The position numbers and the translations under genes were made by a program. A DNA stretch of 64,000 bases. It comes from Kribbella soli (GTDB lineage: Bacteria > Actinomycetota > Actinomycetes > Propionibacteriales > Kribbellaceae). The notes under the pieces are model-generated. The model was given only the letters and a program-made list of their open reading frames with translations, was not told the DNA's origin and did no database searches. Location of the stretch: assembly GCF_004331345.1 (NCBI RefSeq), contig NZ_SJJZ01000001.1, positions 1,116,001 to 1,180,000 on the forward strand, in the 5' to 3' direction. Positions within the stretch are counted from its first letter, which is position 1, and every line of letters starts with the position of its first letter. Shown piece after piece: positions 24,538 to 32,751 of the stretch.

Positions 24538-25842
24538 ATGCCTGCTTACGATGCCGACACCGTCGCCGCTCTCGCCGATCAGCAGGTGAGCTGGCAGGAC
24601 AAGGCCCTGCCGCCCGCCTTCTGGGGCCGCACCGTCGCGGAGGTGCTGGCCGACCGGCCTCGGCTGTCCCAGCTGCCCACTCCCCTGATGACGCTGTCGG
24701 CTCCCGGCCTGCGACACAACGTCGACACCCTCGCCACCTGGTGCACCCGGCACGGCGTCGCGCTCGCGCCGCACGGCAAGACCACGATGGCGCCTGCCCT
24801 CTGGGCGATGCAGTTAGACGCCGGCGCCTGGGCGATCACGCTGGCCAACGGGTTCCAGCTCGGCGTCGCCCGCGCGTACGGCGTACAGCGAGTGCTGATC
24901 GCGAACGCGGTGATCTCGCCCCTGCAGCTGCGCTGGATCGCCGACGAGCTCGCGGCCGACCCGTCGTTCGAGGTGCTGGTGTGGGCCGACTCGGTCCGCA
25001 CCGTCGAGATCATGGAGGCGGCCCGCTCGGCGTACGTCGGCGCGGACGCGCGACCGCTCGACGTGATGGTCGAGGTCGGCGGCATCGGCGGCCGGACCGG
25101 CGCCCGGGATCTCGAGACCGCGCTCGCCGTCGGCGACGCGATCGCCAACGCGTCGACGCTGCGTCTCATCGGCGTGGCCGGGTACGAGGGCGCGATCGGG
25201 CACGGCGTCGACGAGGCCAACCTCGAGGAGGTCCGCGCGTACCTGCGAGAGCTCGCGACCGTTCACCACCGGCTGCGGCCGTTGTACGACGAGGACGTCG
25301 TACCGGTGGTCAGTGCGGGCGGGAGCCAGTACTTCGAGCAGGTCGCGAAGGTGCTCGCCTCGGAGGCCGGCGAAGGCGCCCGGGTGGTACTGCGGTCCGG
25401 CGCGTACATCGCCCACGACGACGGGCTCTACCGTCGGCTGTCACCGCTCGGCGAGCACCCGCGGACGGACGGCGAGCAGCTCGTACCGGCGATGCACGGG
25501 TGGATGCGGATCACGTCGCAGCCCGAGCCGGGCCTGGCGATCTTCGACGGCGGACGCCGCGACTTCCCGTTCGACCAGGACTTTCCCGAGCCGCAACTGA
25601 TCCGGCCGCGGTCGGACGGCTCGCCGATCCTTCCAGCCACCGGGATGAAGGTGACGAACCTCAACGACCAGCACGGCTATCTGCAGTTCGGCGACGACCA
25701 GGACGTGGTGATCGGCGACGAGCTGCGCGTCGGCCTGTCGCACCCCTGCACGGCCTTCGACAAGTGGGGCCTGATCCCGGTCGTCGACGACCCGGACGCC
25801 GTGGATCCCGTCATCGTCGACCTGGTCCGGACGTTCTTCTGA
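24538..25842 (+). CDS. PLP- and zinc-dependent amino acid deaminase (DSD1 / D-glucosaminate dehydratase-like)
   Basis: 434 residues from an ATG with an AGGGGG site. Fold-type III PLP enzyme: the Schiff-base Lys is K81 in LAPHGKTTM. The C-terminal HPC pair (H402, C404 in LSHPCTAFDKW) matches the zinc ligands of eukaryotic-type D-serine dehydratase. Homologs act on D-serine, D-threonine or D-glucosaminate. With KDG kinase, KDPG aldolase and an N-acyl-D-amino-acid deacylase alongside, conversion of D-glucosaminate to 2-keto-3-deoxygluconate and ammonia fits best; this is inference from context. Confidence 0.85.
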   Translation: MPAYDADTVAALADQQVSWQDKALPPAFWGRTVAEVLADRPRLSQLPTPLMTLSAPGLRHNVDTLATWCTRHGVALAPHGKTTMAPALWAMQLDAGAWAITLANGFQLGVARAYGVQRVLIANAVISPLQLRWIADELAADPSFEVLVWADSVRTVEIMEAARSAYVGADARPLDVMVEVGGIGGRTGARDLETALAVGDAIANASTLRLIGVAGYEGAIGHGVDEANLEEVRAYLRELATVHHRLRPLYDEDVVPVVSAGGSQYFEQVAKVLASEAGEGARVVLRSGAYIAHDDGLYRRLSPLGEHPRTDGEQLVPAMHGWMRITSQPEPGLAIFDGGRRDFPFDQDFPEPQLIRPRSDGSPILPATGMKVTNLNDQHGYLQFGDDQDVVIGDELRVGLSHPCTAFDKWGLIPVVDDPDAVDPVIVDLVRTFF

Positions 25843-25843
25843 C

Positions 25844-27433
25844 ATGAGCGATCTGCTGATCACGGGGGCACTGGTCGTCGACGGTTCGGGCGCACCCGGG
25901 TACCACGCCGACGTCGCGGTCGACGCCGGACGGATCGTGGCCATCGGCAACGACCTCCCGGCCGCGCACCGGACGATCGATGCGGACGGACTGGTGCTGT
26001 CCCCCGGGTTCATCGACATGCACTCGCACTCGGACCTGCAGATCCTGGTCAACCCCGACCACACCGCCAAGGTCAGCCAGGGCGTCACACTCGAGGTCCT
26101 CGGGCAGGACGGCCTGTCCTTCGCCCCGATCGACGATCCGACGCGGGCCGTCGTACGCCGCCAGATCGCCGGCTGGAACGGGGAACCGGACGACTTCGAC
26201 TTCTCCTGGTCGACGGTCGCCGGGTACCTCGACCGCCTCGACCAGAGGATCGCCTGCAACGCGGCGTACCTGGTCCCGCAGGGCACGTTGCGCCTCATGG
26301 TCGTTGGCACCTCCAACCGTCCGGCGACCGGCGACGAGCTCGCGCGGATGAAACAGCTGCTCGCGGACGGACTGCGCGACGGAGCGGTCGGGATGAGCAG
26401 CGGGCTCACCTACACGCCCGGCATGTTCGCCGGCACCGACGAGCTGGTCGAGCTGTGCGAGGTCGTCGCGTCGTACGGCGGGTACTACGCGCCGCACCAA
26501 CGCTCGTACGGCGAGGGCGCGCTCGAGGCGTACGCCGAGATGGTCGACGTGGCACGCCGCTCCGGGTGTGCGCTGCACCTGACCCACGCGGTGATGAACT
26601 TCGCCCCGAACGCGGGCCGAGGCTCCGAGCTGGTCGAGATGATCGACAAGGCCCTCGCCTCCGGGGTGGATGTCACCACCGACACCTATCCGTACCTGCC
26701 GGGCGCCACCACCCTCGCGGCGATCCTGCCGAGCTGGACGGCCGAGGGCGGACCGGACGCGCTGCTCGGCCGGCTCCGCGATCCGTCCGCGCGGGAGCGC
26801 ATCAGCTACGAACTGGAGCAGGTCGGGTCCGACGGCTGCCACGGCTGCGTGGTGGAGTGGGACACGATCGAGATCGGCGGCGTCCGCAACCCGGCCCTGT
26901 CCGACGCGGTCGGCAACACGGTCGCGGCCCTCGCGGCACGGACCGGCAGGCCGGCCACGGAGGTCTTCTTCGAGATCCTGCTGGCCGACGACCTCGCCAC
27001 CTCGATCCTGCAGCACGTCGGCCACGAGGAGAACGTGCGCGCGATCATGCAGCACCCGTCGCACACGGGCGGCTCGGACGGGATCCTGGTCGGCGGCAAG
27101 CCGCACCCGCGGTCGTGGGGCACGTTCCCGCGGTACCTCGCCCGCTACGTCCGCGAGCTCGGCGTACTCGACCTCGCCGATTGCATCCACCACCTCACCG
27201 GCCGTCCCGCCCGCCGCCTCCGGCTCCCGGACCGCGGGCTGGTCCGCGAGGGGTACGCCGCCGACCTGGTCCTCTTCGACCCCGCCACGGTTCAGGACAC
27301 CGCCACGTTCCCCGAACCCCGCCGGCAAGCCGCAGGCATCCCGTACGTCTTCGTCAACGGCACCCCCGTCATCGACGACTCCCACCGAACGGCCGCCCTG
27401 CCCGGCCGCGCCATTCGCCGTACCTCGAGCTGA
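25844..27433 (+). CDS. N-acyl-D-amino-acid deacylase family amidohydrolase
   Basis: 529 residues. Amidohydrolase fold with the metal motif GFIDMHSHSD (H60, H62), LEVLGQDGLSFAP, the metal His in LHLTHAVMNF, and SDGILVGGKPHPRSWGTFPRYLARYVRE near the end of the barrel, as in D-aminoacylases. It starts one base after the deaminase stop, so it is in the same operon. In this setting the likely substrate is N-acetyl-D-glucosaminate, which would be deacetylated before deamination; a generic N-acyl-D-amino acid is the alternative. Confidence 0.87.
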   Translation: MSDLLITGALVVDGSGAPGYHADVAVDAGRIVAIGNDLPAAHRTIDADGLVLSPGFIDMHSHSDLQILVNPDHTAKVSQGVTLEVLGQDGLSFAPIDDPTRAVVRRQIAGWNGEPDDFDFSWSTVAGYLDRLDQRIACNAAYLVPQGTLRLMVVGTSNRPATGDELARMKQLLADGLRDGAVGMSSGLTYTPGMFAGTDELVELCEVVASYGGYYAPHQRSYGEGALEAYAEMVDVARRSGCALHLTHAVMNFAPNAGRGSELVEMIDKALASGVDVTTDTYPYLPGATTLAAILPSWTAEGGPDALLGRLRDPSARERISYELEQVGSDGCHGCVVEWDTIEIGGVRNPALSDAVGNTVAALAARTGRPATEVFFEILLADDLATSILQHVGHEENVRAIMQHPSHTGGSDGILVGGKPHPRSWGTFPRYLARYVRELGVLDLADCIHHLTGRPARRLRLPDRGLVREGYAADLVLFDPATVQDTATFPEPRRQAAGIPYVFVNGTPVIDDSHRTAALPGRAIRRTSS

Positions 27434-27445
27434 GAGGAACTTGTT

Positions 27446-28084
27446 GTGAACACCCTGGAGCTGCTCCGAGCCGATCGGGTTCTGACTGTCGTCCGCGCCC
27501 CGGAGATCTCGGACGCCCGCGACCTCTGCGCCGCGTTGGTTGCCGGCGGCATCCACGTCGTCGAGCTCACCTACACCACCCCGGACCTCCCCAGGCACCT
27601 GGAACGCGCCGCCTCTACCGCTGCCGAGACCGGCGCGGTCGTCGGCGCCGGCACCGTCCAGACCGGCGACCAGGCCACGCAGGCGATCAACGCCGGCGCC
27701 CAGTTCCTCGTCACGCCCGGCCAAGGCCCTGAGGCCGCCGCGATCGCCGAAGCCGCGCGTACCGCCGGCATCCCCGTTGTCCTCGGCGCCTTCACGCCGT
27801 CCGAGGTCATGACCGCGCTCGCCCTCGGCTCGGCCGCGGTGAAGATCTTCCCCGCCCACCAGCTGGGCCCGAAGTACTTCAAGGACCTCAACGGCCCGTT
27901 CCCCGGCGTCCCGCTGATCCCGTCCGGCGGCGTCAACGCCACCAACGCCCACGACTTCCTGGCCGCCGGCGCCCTGGCCGTCAGTGCCGGCACCGACGTC
28001 GTCTCCCCCGCCGACGTAGCCGCCGCCAGCTGGGAGTCCATCACCACCAAAGCCAAGAACTTCTGCGCAGCTATTGAACGGTGA
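27446..28084 (+). CDS. eda: Bifunctional KHG/KDPG aldolase
   Basis: 212 residues from GTG with GAGAGGA upstream. Class I aldolase with catalytic Glu40 (VVELTYTTP), phosphate-binding VVGAGTV and LIPSGGVN loops, and Schiff-base Lys133 (AAVKIFPAH). It splits 2-keto-3-deoxy-6-phosphogluconate into pyruvate and glyceraldehyde 3-phosphate. It is the third gene of the rightward operon and ends by overlapping the convergent DUF4097-like gene by about 14 bases. Confidence 0.92.
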   Translation: MNTLELLRADRVLTVVRAPEISDARDLCAALVAGGIHVVELTYTTPDLPRHLERAASTAAETGAVVGAGTVQTGDQATQAINAGAQFLVTPGQGPEAAAIAEAARTAGIPVVLGAFTPSEVMTALALGSAAVKIFPAHQLGPKYFKDLNGPFPGVPLIPSGGVNATNAHDFLAAGALAVSAGTDVVSPADVAAASWESITTKAKNFCAAIER

Positions 28085-28763
28085 TGCTGCCGTAGCTGGT
28101 CCGTAGGTAGAGGCGGTTCGAGGAACTGGGGTCGTTCGGTACGTCGACCTCGGTGGAGCCTTGGGCCGCGAGCGCATCGATCGCGTACGTCGCCGTACGT
28201 GGGAGCTGGACCGTGAGAGAACCGTCGCTGGCCGTGGCGGTGACCTGATCCGGCGCGCTGTCGAAGAGCATGTTGATCGAACCGTGCACCGCGTCCACCG
28301 AAACCCGCGGGCTCCGCAGGCGGGTCAGGGTGACCGAAGCATCGGTGGCTTCCACGGTCAGCGGCGACGCGACGCCGGTCGCAGACATCGACGTACCGTC
28401 GGCCTTCGCGTGGACGGCGGCCGCACTCGGCACCTCCACCGTCAGCTCTACGTCGCAGTGCACATCGGGACAGGTGGTGTCGACGTCCAGCACTCCGCCA
28501 ACCGTCGCCACCTTTACGGCAGGCTGTGCGACCGCGTACGTCCCGTCGACTGTCACATGCACCTGTCCGTCGGCGCTCGCCAGCAGTTGCAACGGGACGC
28601 CCGACACCACCTTCACTCCTTGCGGTCCGGGCGTGAAGGAGGCCGAGTATTCGTACGGAAGCTTCCCCCGGATCAACGACACGGTCACCGCCGCGCCGGT
28701 GAGCACCAGCACCAGCACCGGCACCAGTCCGATGATCAGCATCCTCCGCTGCGCGGTCGTCAT
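28071..28763 (-). CDS. Membrane-anchored DUF4097-like protein
   Basis: 230 residues. One N-terminal membrane segment (LIIGLVPVLVLVLTGAAVTVSL) is followed by an all-beta external domain with repeated short strands (SVTLTRLRSPRVSVDAVHGSI, DQVTATASDGSLTVQLP, LRTSYGSITVQ), typical of DUF4097 adhesin-like proteins. Such genes often accompany two-component or PspC-type envelope-stress systems. The ATG overlaps the response-regulator stop, so it is coupled to the kinase/regulator pair and may be its sensor partner or output. Function unknown. Confidence 0.7.
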   Translation of the reverse strand: MTTAQRRMLIIGLVPVLVLVLTGAAVTVSLIRGKLPYEYSASFTPGPQGVKVVSGVPLQLLASADGQVHVTVDGTYAVAQPAVKVATVGGVLDVDTTCPDVHCDVELTVEVPSAAAVHAKADGTSMSATGVASPLTVEATDASVTLTRLRSPRVSVDAVHGSINMLFDSAPDQVTATASDGSLTVQLPRTATYAIDALAAQGSTEVDVPNDPSSSNRLYLRTSYGSITVQ

Positions 28764-29458
28764 CACGTGTCCAGGTACTTGAGCACGGCCAGCACCCGGC
28801 GGTGCTCACCGTCGGTCGGCGACAGCCGGAGCTTCAGGAAGATGTTGCTGATGTGCTTCTCCACGGCGCCTTCGCCGACGACGAGTGCCTGGGCGATCCC
28901 GGCGTTCGACTTGCCTTCCGCCATCGCCCGGAGAACGTCCTGTTCCCTCGGACTCAGCACCGCGAGCGGATCCACCTTCCGCGAGCGCACCAGCAGCTGC
29001 GAGATCACTTCCGGATCCAGCGCCGCGCCACCGCCCGCGACCCGGCGCAGCCCGTCGATGAACTGATCGACATCCGCCACGCGGTCCTTGAGCAGGTACC
29101 CGACACCGCCCGGGTTCCCACCGATCAGTTCACTCGCGTAGCGCTCCTCGACGTACTGCGACAACACCAGTACGCCGACCTCGGCGTACTGCTCGCGGAT
29201 CACCAGCGCCGCCCGCAGTCCCTCATCGGTGAACGACGGCGGCATCCGTACGTCGACCACGCACACGTCCGGCCGATGCGCCTCGACCGCCTTCAGCAAC
29301 GCGTCGCCGTCCCCGACTGCCGCGACCACCGCGCAGTCCTGCTCCTCCAGCAGCCGCACGATGCCCTCACGCAACAGCACCGAGTCCTCGGCGATCACCA
29401 CCCGCATCCGCTCAGTCTCCTCAACCACAGCGTCCTCAACCACAGTGTTTTCAGGCAC
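28763..29458 (-). CDS. NarL/LuxR-family response regulator
   Basis: 231 residues. The receiver domain has the acidic pair IAEDS, the phosphoacceptor Asp in VCVVDVRMP, and Lys in GYLLKDR. The C-terminal LuxR helix-turn-helix reads LSPREQDVLRAMAEGKSNAGIAQALVVGEGAVEKHISNIFLKL. The start is uncertain: a GTG at 29458 overlaps the kinase stop, while an ATG at 29407 (MRVVIAEDS) matches the usual domain start. Between them is a short imperfect repeat of Val-Val-Glu-(Asp/Glu) codons. It is paired with the upstream kinase. Confidence 0.92.
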   Translation of the reverse strand: MPENTVVEDAVVEETERMRVVIAEDSVLLREGIVRLLEEQDCAVVAAVGDGDALLKAVEAHRPDVCVVDVRMPPSFTDEGLRAALVIREQYAEVGVLVLSQYVEERYASELIGGNPGGVGYLLKDRVADVDQFIDGLRRVAGGGAALDPEVISQLLVRSRKVDPLAVLSPREQDVLRAMAEGKSNAGIAQALVVGEGAVEKHISNIFLKLRLSPTDGEHRRVLAVLKYLDT

Positions 29459-30728
29459 AGGGCACCTCCGCGATCAGCGTGGTCCCGCCGCCCGGTGGGC
29501 TGTTCACCGTGAGTCGTCCGTCGACGCCGGCCACTCGGTCGGTCAGCCCGCGCAACCCGGTGCCCTTGGAGGGATCGGCGCCACCTCGCCCGTCGTCCCG
29601 CACCTCGACCCGCAGTACGTCGCCGTCCCGCACCACCGACACCTCCACGTGCGCCGCCTCAGCATGTTTGGCCACGTTGGCCAGCGCCTCCGTCACCACG
29701 AAGTACGCGATCGATTCGATCGTCAGCGACGGCCGGTGATGTACGCCGATCCGCAGGCGGACCGGCACCGGAGATCGGACCGCCACCGCCGACAGAGCCG
29801 CGTCCAGACCGCGATCGCTCAGCACCGGCGGATGCAGTCCTCTGGTCAGGTCGCGGATCTCGACGATCGCCTGCATCGCCTCCGAATGCGCCTCCTCGAT
29901 CAACGCGCGCACCGCGGGCTCCTTGTCCCCGAGGCGGTTCTTGGCCCGGCCGAGCGTCATCGCCAGCGAGACGAGCCGCTGCTGGGCACCGTCGTGCAGG
30001 TCGCGCTCCATCCGCCGCCGCTCGGCCTCGACGGAGTCGACCACCTGCTGCCGGCTCGTCACCAGTTGCGTGACGCGCTCCGCCAGGGCACCGCTCTCCG
30101 ACCGGCCGAGCAACCTCCGCGCGAGCTCCGCGTCCAGGGCGGACGCCAGCCGCATCAGCCACGGCGACACCACGATCAGGAACACGGCCGCGACGATCGC
30201 CACCATCGCAGCGGACTTGGGCGAGTCGATCACGAAGGGCCCGAGCTGCGCCTGCGAGGCCGCGAACCGGTCGTAGTACAGCGGCAACGCGATCAGCACC
30301 GGAGGCACCGACCACGCGGCCAGGATCAGCACCAGCCAAACGATTGCCAGCGGCAACAGCAGGAGGTAGTACAGGAACTGCTGCCACATCCCCCGGTCGG
30401 TCACCGCGAGCGTCGCGTCGGCGACCCGTGATCCGCCCGGCGGCGGCGGGATCAGCGGCGCGATGACCTGCCCGCGAGTGATCCGTGCCCGCGCTCGCTC
30501 CCATCCGGCCACCCGGTACACGAACCGGTTCGCGCCGACGCTCAGCGGGATCCCGACGTACCCGAGCGGCCAAGCCAGTAAGGCGACCAGGACCGTGACC
30601 AGCGCCAGCAGTCCGGAGGTCAGCACCACGACCGCGTCACCCAGGATGTGAATGGTTGCCAACCACAAGTACGGCGACCGCCAGAGTCGCCAGGGCGCCC
30701 GGGGAACCGGATTCGCAGCAACCGTCAT
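29451..30728 (-). CDS. Sensor histidine kinase (HisKA_3 type)
   Basis: 425 residues. The N-terminal half has four or five hydrophobic segments forming a membrane sensor domain. The dimerisation motif ERDLHDGAQQRLVSLAMTLG carries the phosphorylated His. The HATPase domain has the N-box ALANVAKHAEA and G-boxes VRDDGRGGAD and GTGLRGLTDRV. The ATG at 30728 has GGAGG eight bases upstream. It forms a two-component pair with the next gene, and the DUF4097-like gene follows them. Confidence 0.92.
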   Translation of the reverse strand: MTVAANPVPRAPWRLWRSPYLWLATIHILGDAVVVLTSGLLALVTVLVALLAWPLGYVGIPLSVGANRFVYRVAGWERARARITRGQVIAPLIPPPPGGSRVADATLAVTDRGMWQQFLYYLLLLPLAIVWLVLILAAWSVPPVLIALPLYYDRFAASQAQLGPFVIDSPKSAAMVAIVAAVFLIVVSPWLMRLASALDAELARRLLGRSESGALAERVTQLVTSRQQVVDSVEAERRRMERDLHDGAQQRLVSLAMTLGRAKNRLGDKEPAVRALIEEAHSEAMQAIVEIRDLTRGLHPPVLSDRGLDAALSAVAVRSPVPVRLRIGVHHRPSLTIESIAYFVVTEALANVAKHAEAAHVEVSVVRDGDVLRVEVRDDGRGGADPSKGTGLRGLTDRVAGVDGRLTVNSPPGGGTTLIAEVPCA

Positions 30729-30894
30729 CCGGACCACCTCCCCGTGTCAGCGCCTGCTTGCCGTCACAACTTACGTCGTCGCCGTGGCCGGACGGCATGA
30801 GGACAGCCCACGGACCCGACCGGGGGTTATCCCCACCCCTGTTCGTGGGCTGGCCGGACTGTGCCGGGCGGCTGCCGCCGGGATCCTCGAAACC

Positions 30895-31419
30895 ATGACG
30901 ACGCCCCTGATCAGCAGCACTCGCACCGGCGAGATCGGCCGGAACCTGGACGGGAGAATCGGAGACGCGATCGACGACCGCGTGGCCGATGCGCTCGAGG
31001 ACTACATCGCCGAGGGCCGGCTGGACGGCAGGATTCGCGCGCGTCGCTCACCCGGAGGTCTGGCCGCTCTGGTCGCCGCCGGTGTCGCCGCCGTGCTGCT
31101 TCCTTGGTGCCTGATCCTCGCCGCCACGCTGCCGAGCACCTACCAGGCGGGCCACTGGAAGCTGACCTGGATCGGTCTCGACTGCGGCACCGCGATCGCC
31201 GCCGGACTCACGGCGTACCTGCTGCACACTCGCAACAGGTACGCCGCTCTGACCGCGATGGCCGCCGGGACGCTGCTGACGGCCGACGCCTGGTTCGACA
31301 TGAGTACGGCGGCGGCCGGGTTCGACCGCACCCTCTCGGTGACCGAGGCGCTCCTCCTGGAGCTGCCGCTGGCCGTGTGCGCCTTCGTGGTCGCCGCGCG
31401 CGAGCTCCGCCGGGTCTAG
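30895..31419 (+). CDS. Hypothetical four-helix membrane protein
   Basis: 174 residues from an ATG. A polar N-terminus of about 50 residues with short charged helices (GRIGDAIDDRVADALEDYIAEGRLDGRI) precedes four hydrophobic segments. I do not recognise the family. It diverges from the histidine kinase and could be linked to that system. Its TAG stop shares the palindrome CTAG with the stop of the convergent PheS-like gene. Confidence 0.65.
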   Translation: MTTPLISSTRTGEIGRNLDGRIGDAIDDRVADALEDYIAEGRLDGRIRARRSPGGLAALVAAGVAAVLLPWCLILAATLPSTYQAGHWKLTWIGLDCGTAIAAGLTAYLLHTRNRYAALTAMAAGTLLTADAWFDMSTAAAGFDRTLSVTEALLLELPLAVCAFVVAARELRRV

Positions 31420-32534
31420 CCGATCAGTTCGAGCACAGGACCCTCGTGCAGCGCGCGGTAGACCTTGTCGCGCAAGGCATTCGCCTCCGCGTCGGTGAGG
31501 GTGCGGTCAACCGGCCGCAGGACCAGTCTGACCAGGAGGTTCCGTTGACCGGGAGTCATCTGGAGACGCTCACGGGCACCCGTCGGCAAGTCGTCATACG
31601 ACGTTTCGCCCAGCACCTCCAGCGACTCCGCGGCATCGGCATCCGGGCCGAGCGCGGCGCGCACCTTGTCACCGAGAACCTCCGCCGATACGTCCGCCGA
31701 CTCGTCGACGACAACCGACAGATCACGTCGTACCGGCGGCATCGACGAGACCGCCTTGTACGGCGCGAGATCCAGCATCTGGCCCGCCACACGAGGATCC
31801 GTCGAGCGGAGCAGGCGGATGTCCCGGATCCCCTTGCGGAGCATGAGCAGCCGGTCCAGGCCCGGGCCCATCGCGAGGCCGGTCCAGCTGTCGTCCAGGC
31901 CGGCCATGCGGAGGACGTGCGGCGCGGCGACCCCGCATTCACCGATCTCGATCCACTGATCGTCCAGCAGGACATCGATCTGCCGGCCGTGGATCGTGTA
32001 CGGGTGGACGGCCGGCACGGTGCGGTAGGTCTGGCCGGGCAGGACGGTGTCGACCAGACGGGCGATCATGTCCTCCAGCTCCGGTTCGCCCAGCGTCACA
32101 TTGCGGCTGACCCGCCACAGGTCGAGCTGATGCGGCGTACCGGTGTGCTGCCAGTCGACCGAGTCCCGGCGGTAACAGATGCCCGCGCAGATCATCAGCA
32201 CATCGGACGACTCCGACCCGGCGAGCTCACGAAGAGCGGGCGGAATCATCGCCGACGTGTGACTTCGAAGGACCTCGGAAGCCGACGCGTAGCGCGTGTA
32301 CCGAGCCTCCCGGGTCACCGCGTCCGACGCGTAGCCGAGGTTGTCGTAGTTGTCGGCCAGCGGTACGACGGGATGGTCGCGACGGGTCCAGATCTCGGTG
32401 TACGGCCACGCGGCACCGAGCGCCGTACGGATCGAGTCGACGACGAGCTGGACGGCGTGCGGGCCCTGGGCCGGGTCGGTGAGATCGCGCAGCGCGAGGG
32501 CAGAGTGCAGTTCTTCAACAGCGAGGACAGACAT
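31416..32534 (-). CDS. Single-chain phenylalanyl-tRNA synthetase alpha-like protein with FDX-ACB domain
   Basis: 372 residues, one chain. The first two thirds resemble the class II catalytic core of PheS (SHTSAMIPPALREL; HQLDLWRV; EIGECGVAAPHVLRMAG). The motif 3-like segment reads GLAMGPGLDRLLMLRKGI, where Asp replaces the usual Glu before the conserved Arg. The last 100 residues resemble the ferredoxin-fold anticodon-binding domain (MPPVRRDLSVVVDE and LVRLVLRPVDRTLTDAEANAL). This order is like the mitochondrial enzyme rather than the bacterial two-subunit enzyme. The start has GGAGAG upstream. Aminoacylation activity is uncertain; a paralog with another amino-acyl role is possible. Confidence 0.75.
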   Translation of the reverse strand: MSVLAVEELHSALALRDLTDPAQGPHAVQLVVDSIRTALGAAWPYTEIWTRRDHPVVPLADNYDNLGYASDAVTREARYTRYASASEVLRSHTSAMIPPALRELAGSESSDVLMICAGICYRRDSVDWQHTGTPHQLDLWRVSRNVTLGEPELEDMIARLVDTVLPGQTYRTVPAVHPYTIHGRQIDVLLDDQWIEIGECGVAAPHVLRMAGLDDSWTGLAMGPGLDRLLMLRKGIRDIRLLRSTDPRVAGQMLDLAPYKAVSSMPPVRRDLSVVVDESADVSAEVLGDKVRAALGPDADAAESLEVLGETSYDDLPTGARERLQMTPGQRNLLVRLVLRPVDRTLTDAEANALRDKVYRALHEGPVLELIG

Positions 32535-32593
32535 GAGTTTCTCTCCAGAATGACGGTCTCGACGGGGGTCCACCCCGGTCGGCCGCGGTCACC

Positions 32594-32677
32594 TCAGGAG
32601 AGAGCGCAGCAGCAGCTCACCCCGTCGGCACCGTCGTGCCGGCCGGGGCGCAGAAATCGCTGCCCGTACTGCGTCAT
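32594..32677 (-). CDS. Leaderless Cys-rich leader peptide upstream of the PheS-like gene
   Basis: 27 codons, MTQYGQRFLRPGRH then DGADGVSCCCALS and stop. Three consecutive Cys codons (32606-32614) lie just before the end. A TACAGT -10 box ends seven bases before the ATG, so the transcript would begin at or next to the start codon. Past its stop a G/C hairpin (CGGGGT with ACCCCG) lies before the ribosome site of the PheS-like gene. This resembles the polycysteine leaderless leader peptides that sense charged tRNA-Cys in mycobacteria. It is seen in the sequence but unproved as a gene. Confidence 0.6.
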   Translation of the reverse strand: MTQYGQRFLRPGRHDGADGVSCCCALS

Positions 32678-32684
32678 GTCGTCC

Positions 32685-32690
32685 ACTGTA
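32685..32690 (-). promoter_or_regulatory. -10 box of the leaderless leader peptide
   Basis: TACAGT, then seven bases, then the ATG of the Cys-rich peptide. No clear -35 box is visible 17-18 bases upstream. Confidence 0.5.
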
Positions 32691-32751
32691 CCGTCCGGCC
32701 ACCAGCTTCCGCCGCGAAATTCGGCCCGCAGCCGAACCACGGAGTGCGACG

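Noticed and set aside
24504..25847. Second-frame long ORF across the PLP deaminase
   Set aside because: It is Arg/Gly-rich and overlaps completely a frame with conserved catalytic residues (K81, H402, C404).
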